Source: Pseudofabraea citricarpa (taxonomy: Eukaryota > Ascomycota > Leotiomycetes > Helotiales > Dermateaceae). From it: a stretch of DNA of 64,000 nucleotides. The notes below the pieces were generated by a model. That model saw only the letters and a program-made list of their open reading frames with translations, made no database searches and was not told the DNA's origin. Numbering within the stretch: position 1 is the first letter of the stretch; the number at the start of each line of letters is the position of its first letter. This document shows positions 44,344-55,585 of this stretch, in pieces. The DNA lies in the NCBI GenBank assembly GCA_029641185.1, contig JAPWGK010000013.1:744001-808000 (forward strand), in the 5' to 3' direction. Made by a program: the position numbers and the translations under genes.

Positions 44344-44675
44344 GCCAAGTTGCCCAAGAAACTCCGATCTTGGCACAGCGCAGCGAGAGGGAGGGAATGC
44401 CAAGAGCCCAAGAAACCAAGAGAGACCAAGCAGGTCCCAGATGCAGCTAGACGCCCGGCGGGTGTTGCTGTAGCCGGCCAGCATTGGTTGACCGCCCACC
44501 TGATGCATGCTGCAGAAGGCCAGACGGGGAAAGCGCGGGGAGCTGGGGCGGGTGGCGGGAGTAACAGTGGCATAATGCTGCTACAGCCACGGAAAGTATG
44601 AGCCAATGTCGCGCGGGCTGTGCAAAATAGCGACGAGAGTGAGTGGAATGCCAAGCCCCTAGCGCGCCTGCCAAG
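44344..44675. promoter_or_regulatory. Cluster of five PacC-consensus sites upstream of pacC
   Basis: GCCAAG occurs at 44344-44349, 44399-44404, 44650-44655 and 44670-44675, and its complement CTTGGC at 44369-44374. The PacC core consensus is GCCARG. About 0.16 GCCAAG hits on both strands would be expected in 332 bp of random sequence. The position, 160-490 bp before the start codon, suits autoregulation, which is known for pacC in Aspergillus. Confidence 0.6.
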
Positions 44676-44834
44676 ACTCTTCGACACGGCGGAACCTCGA
44701 CTGGTCGCTCTTGCTTGAGTACTTGAATCCCCCCTCGACGCCGGTCTGCCCAAGTTCTCCTGATCCGTTCCTTCATACTGTTTCTAACTCCCAGCATCTA
44801 TCTTCTCTTACCACCGTTGTGTGTGGAGTTGCCA

Positions 44835-47022
44835 ATGAATCAGAACGACATCAACATCATTGTGAAGAAGGAAAATCTCGCTTCGACACAACAACAGCAG
44901 CAGCAACAGCAACAGCAGAACTACAATACGAACCCGCAGCACGTGACGACTGCCGATTGGCAAACAGCAGCTCAGCCAGCATCCGAGAACAAGATGTCGA
45001 CTAATCCCGAGCAACCACAGGCTCAGCAGCAACAGCAACAGCAGCCTCAAGCTCCTGTTGCAGCTGCCGTGCCCGCCGCTGAGGCACCACGTCCAGTTGT
45101 CACCACCGACGACAACCTCTCTTGTCAATGGGACAAGTGCTCTGAACGCTGCACCTCAGCTGAGGCACTCTTCGTCAGTACAACTAAACTCCCAAGTCGA
45201 TTGCACGTGATTAACATACCAACAGGAGCATATCTGTGAGAAGCATGTTGGACGCAAGTCGACCAACAATCTCAACCTCACCTGTGGATGGAACTCGTGC
45301 AGAACCACCACGGTCAAGCGTGATCACATCACCTCGCACATTCGTGTGCACGTTCCTTTGAAGCCTCACAAGTGCGACTTCTGTGGCAAGGCTTTCAAGC
45401 GTCCGCAGGATCTGAAGAAGCATGTCAAGGTATGTCTAGAAGTGTGAAATCTCATCAATCCATCAACTAACGCGCTCAGACGCACGCGGATGACTCGGTC
45501 CTCCTCCGCTCGCCGGAGCAGCACCAGGGACAGAACGGAGGTTATCGTCAAGGTGGCAAGCGTAGGTATAATCTACCCAAATCAGCTCCTTCAAGGACTG
45601 ACTAGAAAGTTAGTGATTGCTAACCTGCAGAACCTAGTAGCGACGGCACCAGGCTATTATGACCATACTCAGATGCACCCTGGGTCTGGTCCAGCTTATG
45701 GCCACCCGCACCACAACTCCAATGCTGGGTATTATCAACAGCAGCAGCCAGCTTCCAACTATGGCGCGGTCTACTACCAGCCCATCAACCACGGTGGTGA
45801 CATGGGACACGCTGCCTACGATACTCGCAAGCGTGGGTATGATGCCTTGAACGACTTCTTCGGTGATGCCAAGCGCCGTCAAATTGATCCTACTTCCTAT
45901 GCCCAAGTTGGCCAGCGTTTGATGGCACTTCAAGGACTTCCAATTCACGGTGGTGGTATTCAAGAATACATCCCCGCTGGTCCTGCGATGGTCGCAGTCG
46001 GCGGTCACGGTGGCCATCACGGTGGTCACCACGGAGGTCATCACTCAGCTCACATGCCCCAACACCAGTATGCTTTGCCTCCAATGCCCAATCTTCGTAC
46101 CAAGAATGATCTGATGAACATCGATCAGTTCTTAGAACAGATGCAGTCAACGGTCTACGAGAACCCAAATGCCGCCGCCGCAGCTGGAGTCCAACAACCA
46201 GGTGCCCACTACACGCACCAAGCTCTCAACTTCCGCCAGAGCCACTCTCCACCTCAGACTCAGCTTCACCACATGCCAATGAGCTCCCACATGTCCTCGC
46301 AACATATCTCAGCTCCAATGATGCAAAGTCACTCGGCTCAATCCGACACCTCTGGCACCCCAGCGTTGACCCCACCATCCAGCTCCGTCTCGTATACCTC
46401 TGGTGCATCTCCTGCCTCGTACACCTCTGGTCACTCGCCAATCACCCAGCACGGAATGTCTCCACAATCGCGCCACGGATCAACAGCTTCTGCTGCTTAC
46501 CCAAGTCTACCGGCTGTCACTCACGGATACTCACCTCACTCTACCACTGCGCCAACCTCATCTCTGGGTACCAACTTTGACAGCGATCCTCGTCGTCGTT
46601 ACTCTGGTGGCATGCTTCAAAGAAGTGCTATGCCTTCATCTGAGATGATGGACGTGTCTGATGATTCAGCAACCCCATCACCAAAGCTTGCTCCAAGAGA
46701 GACTACCCCAAGAGCCGACTCAATTATCAAGACTGAGGTCACCAACAACATCGACCCTGCTCTCTCTGGTGTCAGCTCACCAAGTGCTGCTTCAGATAGC
46801 GGTGATAGCGCAGCTGATCGTGCCGAATCCATCTGGGTTGGCAACATCCGTGTTATCGAGGCCCTCCGTAAACTGATCCAAGAACGTTTGGAGAATAGGA
46901 TCTACGAAGATGAAGCTGATGATGTTGGCATGTCTGGTCTTGATATCAAGTCACCGAAACCTGAGCCAGCCAAGACCACCTCAGAAGGGTTATACCCTAC
47001 GCTGAGGGTTTCAGATGATTAG
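44835..47022 (+). CDS. pacC: PacC/Rim101 ambient-pH transcription factor
   Basis: Exons are 44835-45173, 45226-45429, 45480-45561 and 45614-47022, coding 677 aa. The N-terminus has two glutamine tracts (residues 19-28 and 64-70). Three C2H2 fingers follow: [10 protein letters not shown] (about 97-121), [15 protein letters not shown] (133-155) and [15 protein letters not shown] (163-183), with the PacC-specific VPLKPHKC and [13 protein letters not shown]. Joining exon 3 to 4 with the acceptor at 45613 gives [20 protein letters not shown]. The middle is Q/S/P-rich. [14 protein letters not shown] and the C-terminal [20 protein letters not shown] are family landmarks of the regions that keep the full-length form closed before pH-triggered proteolysis. 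The intron 1 donor is the weaker GTCAGT. The protein activates alkaline-expressed and represses acid-expressed genes. Confidence 0.95.
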
Positions 47023-47835
47023 ATGTTGTTTATACGGGGAAATGAATTGTGGTGTGGGGCGTTTAATGATAAGGGTTACGAGTATACCTTTTACGGTTCT
47101 TCGATGGTTTTATGGGGTCTTTCTGTCTGCGTTCTGTTATGTTTTTTTCTTTTTAACGTTGTCTCTTGAAAGAGCAAAACGATTCGATTCTTCCGACAAC
47201 AAACGACAAAAAAGGGCTGTTTATTGTGGCTCACTCGGTACCTTAGCTGTAACATGATGAAATCAATTAAGCTTCTTAACATGAACTCTTTTGTATTTGG
47301 GTTTTAGTACCTTGTCCTAAGTGATGAGTGACGAATGATGAGTGGCTAGTGAGTGAGTGAGTGAGTGAGAAGCCATCTTGGTTTAACTTCCGCTCGAGGG
47401 AGATCGGAAGTGGAGGTGTGGAGGTGGAAGTGGAAATGCGGTCCTGATGTCATCCACCAGATCCGCCTTTTACCCTTCTTCTCCGACGACGACCAACAAG
47501 CTGCCCGCCCCACTCTCGTCCTGTACGTGTGCCGAATGCAGCAATAAAGAAGCGGCAGTGATGGGTAAGCAGGAGCAAAAAGTCCAAAGTCAAAACAAAA
47601 ACAGAACCCCATACGTATCACAGCATAGGTCACTTACTAAGTTGTATATATGGGGCCAGGGCCGGCCCCGCAAGGACCGCAAGGGAAAGCGGATATAACA
47701 ACTCTAAAGGCAAGCACAAGAACCAAGAACGAGAAACATGGGTAGGTAGATAAAACAAACCGCTTACCTGTTGCCTTCCTACAACTTCTCTCTGAGCTTC
47801 TTTCTTCTATTCGATATCAAACTATCATCGTCGTC
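47023..47835. other. Intergenic between pacC and the NTF2-like gene
   Basis: This holds the pacC 3' UTR (T-rich, 47140-47160) and the promoter of the next gene. A GTGA repeat lies near 47349-47370. No gene is seen. Confidence 0.5.
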
Positions 47836-48499
47836 ATGTCTCAACCACAATCCCAATACAAATCCCAGACGCCCACCTCGCCAGCCCTCCTCCCATCCAT
47901 CGCGCACTTCTTCGAGTCCTTCTACGCAGCATCCGACACGGGCACGGCGGCCGGGCACGAGGCGTACGTGAGGTATTTTACCGACGATGCGGTGCTCGTG
48001 ATGGCGAGCACGAGAGGTGTCGGATCATCTGGTTTGTCTTTTTTTTCCTTTTTTTTCTTTCTCTCTCATCTCTCTCTTTTTCCCATCCCTCTCTCTCCGG
48101 GTATGAACTAAAACGAGAAAGAGATTCTGGAAATCCGTAAATCCATGTGGCGGAAGGTCCTCTCCCGCCGCCATGCCCCGATCAAGATCTTCCCGTTCGG
48201 AGATGACCCCACGCAGGTGATGCTCTTTGGCACGGTCGATTATGTTCTCAAGGAGGAGGAGAGGAAGGTCACTGTTGAGTGGGCTGCGAGGGCGGAGCTT
48301 GTCGAGTCGAAAGAGGATGGGAAGGAGGGGTGGAAGATGGCGTTTTATCAGGTGTATCTGGTGAGTTTTTTTTTTGGTTTTCTTTTTAGGAGTTTGGGGT
48401 TTTGGTTAGAATGCAGGTGGGGAGAGGGAGTATTGGAGTTTTGTTGCTAATCGTGCATTTTCTTTCTTCTTGTAGGATACGGCTGCGATGAGTAAGTGA
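47836..48499 (+). CDS. NTF2/SnoaL-like fold protein, 152 aa
   Basis: Exons are 47836-48031, 48122-48360 and 48476-48499. Introns are 90 and 115 nt, T-rich, with donors GTTTGT and GTGAGT. The frame reads MSQPQSQYKSQTPTSP, then IAHFFESFYAASDTGTA, EAYVRYFTDDAVLVMASTRGVG, EILEIRKSMWRKVLSRRHAPIKIFPF, and QVMLFGTVDYVLKEE with TVEWAARAELV. It ends MAFYQVYLDTAAMSK. The helix followed by curved beta strands with a FYAASD and RYFTDDAVL pattern is typical of SnoaL-like NTF2-fold proteins, a family of small pocket-binding enzymes and carriers in fungi. No substrate can be named. Confidence in the splice model is good because both joins restore the pattern. Confidence 0.8.
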
Positions 48500-48736
48500 G
48501 TGTGGAGGGAAGAGAGCAAGGGAGGAGGGAGGAGGGAGGAAGCTGGATGCTGTGGGGATTGAGAAGAGGAGGGGAGAGAGATGGATTTGAATCATCAGAT
48601 AGCACAAGATGAGAACGAGGAAGGAAGAGAAGAGAAGAGGAGTATCTGTCTACCTACCTAAGTACCAATCAATCTAAAGCTTTGTGCTTAACCTACAACG
48701 CAGTCATAACTCACGAACGAACCACACATACACAGT

Positions 48737-48780
48737 GAGAGAGAGGGAGAGGGAGAGGGAGAGGGAGAGGGAGAGAGAGA
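48737..48780. repeat. GAGAGG-type purine tract
   Basis: GA dinucleotides flank several GAGAGG units. It is a simple-sequence purine run. Confidence 0.8.
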
Positions 48781-49100
48781 CAAACTCCTCTCATCTCTCC
48801 AAGTACCTTCTCTATCACAAGTACTTGATCTACACTCTCATTCTATCCTCCTCTCTCAATCCCCTGGTAATATAAATACGCACTCGCCCATCAAGCAACC
48901 AACCAAAGTACAGGTATAGTAAAAAGAAAAGGACACTTCCTATACGTTACCCAACCCATCTTATTTCCTTATGCAGGTACCTTACATAACCAAGCAACAG
49001 ATTCCTGACTTCCAAAACTCCACCTTTCCACCAAACTCCTCTCAGAAAATCTATTCTGTCACCTACGACAGGCTCAGAAACACGAAGAAAAAAGATCAAA

Positions 49101-49102
<2 letters not shown>

Positions 49103-49132
<30 letters not shown>
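49103..49132. repeat. C30 homopolymer
   Basis: Thirty consecutive C residues. True length is hard to sequence, so the count may be inexact. Confidence 0.85.
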
Positions 49133-49134
<2 letters not shown>

Positions 49135-49509
49135 CTATGATCTGTCTACACATGCATACCTTCAAAGCAAGGACAAGAACAGAAAGAAGAAAGAAGAACG
49201 ACAAAAAGAAAGAAAGAAGAACGACAAAAAGAAAGAAAGAAAAAGAAACAGAAGTCGGTAGCTTACTCGAGGAAGAGAAAGAAAAAGGAAGAGAACAAGA
49301 ATCAAAGCCTTCAAGGGAAAAGGAAAATTTTGGAATCATAGATTAGACGGCCGTGGATATGAAAGCTGAAAACTCCATCTCGGACTAGGTAAGCGACTGA
49401 TTGCTGATTGATCTAGCAAAACCCAATTCGATATTTCTTAAACACTATCATCTATCTAACCTCTCTTTCTCTATTTTTTGTCTCGGGAGAGGGAAATAAA
49501 CCTAAGAGC

Positions 49510-49511
<2 letters not shown>

Positions 49512-49556
<45 letters not shown>
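49512..49556. repeat. GA microsatellite, about 45 bp
   Basis: An uninterrupted GA run, 55 bp before the hexanucleotide array. Confidence 0.9.
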
Positions 49557-49559
<3 letters not shown>

Positions 49560-49606
49560 ATGCCACCAACCTACTTCAAGTACGTAAAATACCTTCACTT
49601 CTCACT

Positions 49607-49732
<126 letters not shown>

Positions 49733-50582
49733 CAGCCGAGGGCCCTCCTCTGTCTTGCTTACCCAAGCCAGGCAAAAATCAAAATCAAAACCCAAAATCA
49801 GAGTCAAAATCAAGTTCCGATAAGTGTCTATCATCTACTCTACTCTACTCCTTTTCTCGCTTTCTTCCTCTTTCTTTCTTTCTTTCTTTCTTTCACTATA
49901 TACTTTCCCACCCTACTTCATCTCATCCCGTCTCATCTCATCCCACCTCACCTCGTCTCAAGTAACGCATGCACGCCTGTATTTCTTTCCCCCAGTAGCT
50001 TCAGCTTCAACTCCAGCTTCTGCATATCATTGCAAATACATGACCTCTCTCCCTTCCTTCCTCTCTTCCTTTCACCAACTACACTCATCCTTTCATCGAT
50101 AGATATCACAGCAGCACACAAGAAATGAATAAAGATATCGCTGCCAATTCAAGTTCGAGTCGATTCGATTCGATTTGATTCGAGCCAAGCCAAGCCAAGG
50201 CAGAATAGAACAGAGCAATGAACCCTGATCGTTTGAAGCAAGCCAGTTATCATGGCAATTTCCTCCACCACCACCACCTCCGCCATAAATACCACGCATT
50301 AATCATCCACAAAGCACCACCAACCCATCCGTCCATCCTTCCACCACGAAGCAACTTGTGGCTATTAAATCCCTCTCGAAGCGAGAGAAAAGCCACCAGA
50401 GAATAAAAATAATGAAAAACTCCACATAATTGTACATGGCATAACCCTGATTGATGATATACTGAAGACCAAAGAAAACCGAACCCCAAAAGAGAATCAT
50501 TGCTACCTACCTACCCTCAGAATCCTTCCATCCCTCCTTACGCCCGTCCTCCCTCACCTTTGCCTTCCATAATCATACAGCA

Positions 50583-52986
50583 TTACTTCTTCTTTCCCCG
50601 AGAGTCGATCTCTCCACGTTCGCCGGCGTCGAAATTTACTCTACAATCGGGACAGTACCACTTAGTAGTTCTGGCCGGGATTTCTGTCAGGCCAACACAC
50701 TCAAGATGGAACCATTCCTTCTCACACTATCATATGGGTTAGTATAAGAAGACATCGAACAGCTCACAAACTTACTTGATCATTTTCGCAACCGATCATT
50801 GTCCCAAAGCTAACACGATTGCACACGCAATACCGTGGCTCATTGGGATCGATAATATTTCCTTCGTCATCTACCTCATCCATAATTTCCATAATGATAC
50901 CACTCTTTTCATCTTTCTGCTTTTTGCCACCTTTCTTTCTTGGTGCTGCTGATCTCTTGCTGACAGCCTTGGCTCCTTCAATACCTGCTCCGCCAGTCAC
51001 AATACCTGGGGCGGGCCTTTTGGCTCTTCGATTTGGTGGTGCTCGCGCCTCAGGTGCAGGTGTATTATGCACTGTGCTGGCACGTCGAGGCCGGTCCTTG
51101 CTTACGGTAGGAATAGGTTCGACACTTGCTGCTTTACCTCGAGAAGTCGGTCTGCTAAGAGCAGCTCGGGCTGAGGTAGGCCGTTTTGCTGGAAGGAGTT
51201 CAGGAGGTGGAGGGGTCGGAGCCAACGAGGATCGTCTAGTCTTGATAGGCTGAGGTTTTTTTACTTCCTTCTTGGCTTCTCTTTTGACTGTTCCCGGAGG
51301 TAGGATAGGGGTCGAGGACTTCTTTGGTGACGTTGGTACTGGTGCTGGTGCTGAATCCACACTAGAAGGAGCAGCGTCAGAAGTTGAAGCGATAGATGGA
51401 GCTGGTTCAGTTGCAGGTGTAAATGTGGAAACAAGCGGCTGCGGTGGTGGAATTGGTGTCTCCATCTTTGCCTTTTTTACTACGGGTTTGACAGGTTTTG
51501 GTGTCTCCTCGACCCTCTCAACTGCGGGTGCTTCCTCTGAGTCCCTTTTTCTCTTCTTGGAGGCCGGTCTCTTTGGTGTTTTTGTGGGGATCTTTTTCTC
51601 CTCGGCGGCTTTTGAACTTCCAAACAAGTCTTTGATGCCCTCAGCAGCTACCGCCATTTTTCGAGACGCGTCTTCGGCCTCTTCAGCAGCTGCTTTAGCG
51701 AGCTCCTTGGCTTGATTTTCTCTCTTCAATTTTTTTGCCTCGTTCAACTTCATGCCTCGATTACTCAGTTGCACTTCGGCCTTCTCCAATGTATCAATAC
51801 TAATGGCACCCTCAGTAGACACTCTGGTTCCATCATCACCATCGATGAGTGGTTGTATCGAATGTTCCAACGGTTCACCGATGGCATCGGCCTTGCTCTT
51901 TGCAGCTCGATATGCTTCGATACCACGACCTAGATTCTTCAATTCTCTTGAGATCATTGTGTCACTAGGGCTCCACACTGCATTCTTCTTCATCCTCTTT
52001 CTGAGCTTTGCAAGTTCCCAGGCTGTAAGCTGAAGCCAGGGTGCATCTGGGCTACCAAGAACAGCATCCTCCGGTGGCGGGTTCAACTTGGCCAGGGCGT
52101 TACTTGTAGAGATGCCTGCTACTGCACTATGTACATTCGTACCCATTCCAGGTGGTCGTGGAGGACGATTAGGTTTAGGCTGTCTGTTCCTAGGTGCTTT
52201 GTTGTTGTTGAGTTTTAGTTTGATGGTACCACCGAGAGACCGCCCAGGAGTTGCACCAGGTGTAGGGATTTCATCGAGTGATTCATCACTCTCAGAACCA
52301 TACGACTCGTAGTCCAGCTCATATGGAGCGAGGACTTCACCAGGAACAGTTATTCTGGTCATACGACGTTGTCGAACCTTCGATCCTGCACGCTCTCCAG
52401 TCTTGCGATTTCCATCTAATCGTAGAGTGATTTTTGGCTTCTGGGCCCGACTGACTTGTGGAGACCTCGACTTCTGGGGTTCGGGGCTAGGGTCTCGAGA
52501 TGTGGGGTATGCTTCGAGGATCGCTTGTAATTTCTCGTTGATATTTCGAGCCCGCGCAAGATGCCTATCGACATTTTCTGCCACGCGGCATGCCTCTGCA
52601 TCTGCGAAATTACGGGATGCCGCAGCATCATTCACATCTTGCAATATGTTGGTACGGGACCTTAGAGAATTTTGTGCTTTCTCTGCAGGCAGATCGGCAA
52701 GCGCACTGTAATTCTTGGTATGATCTTCGATAGACTTTGTAGATTTGATGAATGATCGGTCGAGGTGGCCAAGTAGGGTGAGCGAGCGCATCAAGTCCGA
52801 AGGGAGATAGTCAGTGAAATCGAGTAGATCGGTCACGGTTGCTTGCGCATCTGGATCTGAAGGCAAGTCAAGCCTGTCCAGGTTGTGATTCAAGCTTCCC
52901 ATGTTGTGTAAAGCTTCTGCGATCTTGTCCTTGCGCCTAGGACTGGTCGTCTCCAGTGGGACGTCCATGGCCGCAATGGCTGGCAT
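50583..52986 (-). CDS. ING-family PHD-finger chromatin protein
   Basis: Exon 1 is 52986-50776 and exon 2 is 50726-50583, with a 49-nt intron (GTAAGT, branch ACTAAC, TAG acceptor) of phase 0 splitting the PHD finger. The product is 784 aa. The N-terminal ING domain spans about residues 45-150 (DFTDYLPSDLMRSLTLLGHLDRSFIK). The long middle is basic and disordered, with KKRKRD-type nuclear signals and a coiled alanine/lysine stretch. The C-terminal PHD finger reads YCVCNRVSFGTMIGCENDQ then CEKEWFHLECVGLTEIP and KWYCPDC, with all zinc ligands (C4HC3). ING proteins bind H3K4me3 and sit in NuA4, NuA3 or Rpd3L-type complexes. Which of these is not clear. The protein is far longer than yeast Yng1/Yng2. 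Confidence 0.88.
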
Positions 52987-53733
52987 TGTGGCGTCCGTGC
53001 TGGGTCTGGCGCTCGAGGTCTGCTGGTTACTGACTTGCGATGGAGGTAGTAGAATACGGCAACTCCATCTGCCTTCGTCGTCGAGCCATCTGTGGGTGAA
53101 TCAGTCAGTATGTTGAAGCTTCACTTCTGGAGACGCGGTCGCGATGCTAGCGTCATGAACCCCTGCTAGCGCCATTTGTTGCTGTGTGTGCTAACACGTG
53201 AGTCTGGTGAAGATATAATCATTGACTTACCGTCTTGCTGGGGCCGGGGCCATATATACTCCGGCTTTGAGTTAAAAATGGTAGGTTTGTGTTGATGAGG
53301 ATGTAAAACGGCATATGTGCCCTCTATTTGTTGACGTTGCTCTCTAATCTTATGTAAAACGCCCATTTCAGTCACGCGACTTTGTGTCAGCTTGTTCCTT
53401 CCTTTCTGGTGCTACGCCGACGTTGACAGCCAAAGATGTCATGGCATTTAATATATCATTTTAACAGTCACTTCTATCACTCACAATACCACGCATTCTC
53501 TTTTGGTCACACTGATCCACTCTCACCTGAATGCCAGATATGTATGTCTCGCTCCCAGATACTCGACAACTTGGATGGTCTAAATTGTGTATTGTCATTC
53601 ATTACGCCAGCACAGAACTCCACTACACAACGCCTTCTGCCAAAAAGGATAATTAAATCAGTACTGCCCGCTAGCAAGATTAAACGACGAGCTCCTCTAC
53701 TAACCACTTGTCTCCTAAACCACCTGAACCACC
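52987..53733. other. Intergenic, promoter of the ING gene
   Basis: CACGTG at 53195-53200 (CACGTGAGTCT) lies 210 bp before the ING start. No coding signal is seen. Confidence 0.5.
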
Positions 53734-54775
53734 TCAAACATCGCCCACAACCCCAAAAGCAATTCCAGTGAGTAGTGCCGCAGCTGGCCAAACGCTAGAG
53801 TACGCAGCAGCGCCCTTGGGCTCAGAACCATTGACTGTGACCAGTGTTTGCACGAATGTATTTATCCCCGATGCCAACATCAAGGTCACAGTTCTCTTTA
53901 TGATAGTCTTTGTCCTTGATCTATAACCCCAAAGGTTGTGAATGAGCGTGTCCCAAAGTGTAGCCGTTTCTGGGTTGAAGGCCCTAGCTCGAGCATCTCC
54001 AACAGATGGCAAGGTGGCCGTGGCGGGCGTAAAGATAAAACTCTTAGCAGCTGCGCCCATCACCAGCATGATTGGGAACAGAGTCTCTGGCTTTGCACTA
54101 TGTGCTGGGGCGACTGTAGGAATGCCTTCGAAGTAAGTCACCAGACTTGTTGGGAGGAAACTCGCGTAGGAGCCGTATAAAGTGGTGGAGTAGATGACAG
54201 TACCAAGCAGTGTCATCAAGGTCTGGATCGAGAGCGAGGATAGGATATCTCTTTCTACAGGTGGTAAGGGGAATTTCGATGAGTGGCCAGGAGACAAAGG
54301 ACGAAGTAGATGCATTGGAAGTGCGAGAGTGATCGCGTCGATTACGAGAGAGGATATGACCGTGGTATTACTGATTCCATAGAAAGTCTTGAGAAGATAA
54401 AGCTGTGAAGTAAAGTCAGCAATCGCGATCCAAAATCCTAAGAGCTCCTTGATGATCACTTACAGGAGGGCCGTGGCTCAGTATAGCCAGGGAAGAAAGA
54501 TCGTAAGAATCATAGCCACCCCACCATCCCAGAGCAAGCTCTGAAGCTCTCCAGCTCAACAATGCGCCCACCTCCCACCACTGATCCAATCTCCTGCTGA
54601 CAGCTGCCAATTCTCCTTTGGTCTGTAGTATTTGCGCGCTGAATGAATAGAGCAATGAGCTGAACGTGAGGCTCAGGGTGACCAGGAGCGGGAACTGCAG
54701 AGCACCTGGCAGCTTGGAGACGCGTGCAGGCGGCGCATTTATGGCGACCGCCTTTTCTGGTCGTTTGATGGGCAT
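53734..54775 (-). CDS. Multi-pass membrane protein, function unknown
   Basis: Exons are 54775-54464 and 54402-53734, with a 61-nt intron (GTAAGT, CTGAC branch, CAG acceptor). The product is 326 aa. The ATG at 54775 has CAAAATG context, and no ATG precedes it in frame. After a basic N-terminus (MPIKRPEKAVA) there are about five or six hydrophobic helices: ALQFPLLVTLSLTFSSLLYSF, VISSLVIDAITLALPMHLL, LSIQTLMTLLGTVIYSTTLY, LFPIMLVMGAAAKSFIF, TVTLMLASGINTFVQTLV and a C-terminal segment. The loop PATATLPSVGDARARAFNPETATLW is hydrophilic. I do not recognise the family. It looks like a conserved fungal membrane protein of unknown role, perhaps endomembrane. Confidence 0.7.
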
Positions 54776-55585
54776 TTTGTGAGATTCTAGGCAGTTGGGC
54801 TGGTAGGCAGGTGTGTTGACAGGCTTCAAGACAGGAGGAAATCTCTGTGCGGGAGAATTTGGTGGTGGGGACGAAGAGTTGGCTGGTGATGTTTTGATGA
54901 CGTCGAGCTCGCGAATCGCGAATTAGGAGTTCGTTTGCGCTTCGACCTCCAGGACAAGTCTTCACGATCGTTTTCCCCAGACTCCCAGACCGCCGCTTCT
55001 CAAAGAAATCTCTTCCGAATTTTCTACATCTGCTCAGTCACTTATCACTCCCTCGCAGATGATATTCAAGAGAGTCAAAATAAACAAAATCCATGCTGTC
55101 AATCTCTTGAGTCAGTTGCCTACCTTGATTATTTCGTCACTCTGGGTTTTTAGACCCAAACCAGACAGCTTTGGTTCTTCTAGTGCTGCACCGGTCTTTT
55201 CACAGACTTGATTCAAACCAACACAAATCTCTATTCTTCTTCTCACAAGCCAACTGCACCACCACGAGCATACTCCACATAGTATGACCCCCAAGCAATG
55301 CTCGTTCATCATGGATATTCCGGAAGTGAAATGGCACAGGTATCACGACACAGGTAAGATTATTTGGTTCCATTCATTTCATACATTCTTCTCTGGTATA
55401 CTATATTCTCGACGCTGGAGAAAGCTCCAAAATTTAGTTTTAACCTCGTGGACTCCCACCGCCATCAGCTATCACCACAAGTCCACTCTTCGGTACTAAG
55501 ATTTGGCTGTCCTGCGGAGAAATCTTCACCTCATATACATGTTCATCATACGGCTCAAAAAGAAAAGATCGAGTAGTCCAGAAGA
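54776..55585. other. Intergenic between two minus-strand genes
   Basis: This holds the promoter of the membrane protein gene and the 3' region of the zinc-finger gene. No gene is seen. Confidence 0.5.

Larger units (their letters stand above)
40129..44834. other. 4.7-kb gene-free region upstream of pacC
   Basis: No reading frame here shows coding character or splice-linked conservation. It contains a (GA)12 tract at 40880-40904, CTT-rich sequence near 41029-41058 and (GGTTTT)5 at 41456-41485. Tandem ACTTCC units lie at about 42503-42523 and GGATGG units near 44280. It probably holds the RLP24 3' UTR, a long pacC promoter and leader, and possibly non-coding transcripts. GCCAAG sites cluster at its right end. 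Confidence 0.5.

Noticed and set aside
45490..45620. Frame beginning [10 protein letters not shown] at the start of pacC exon 4
   Set aside because: It reads exon 3 in the wrong frame and crosses an intron. The zinc-finger frame continues through the splice at 45562-45613.
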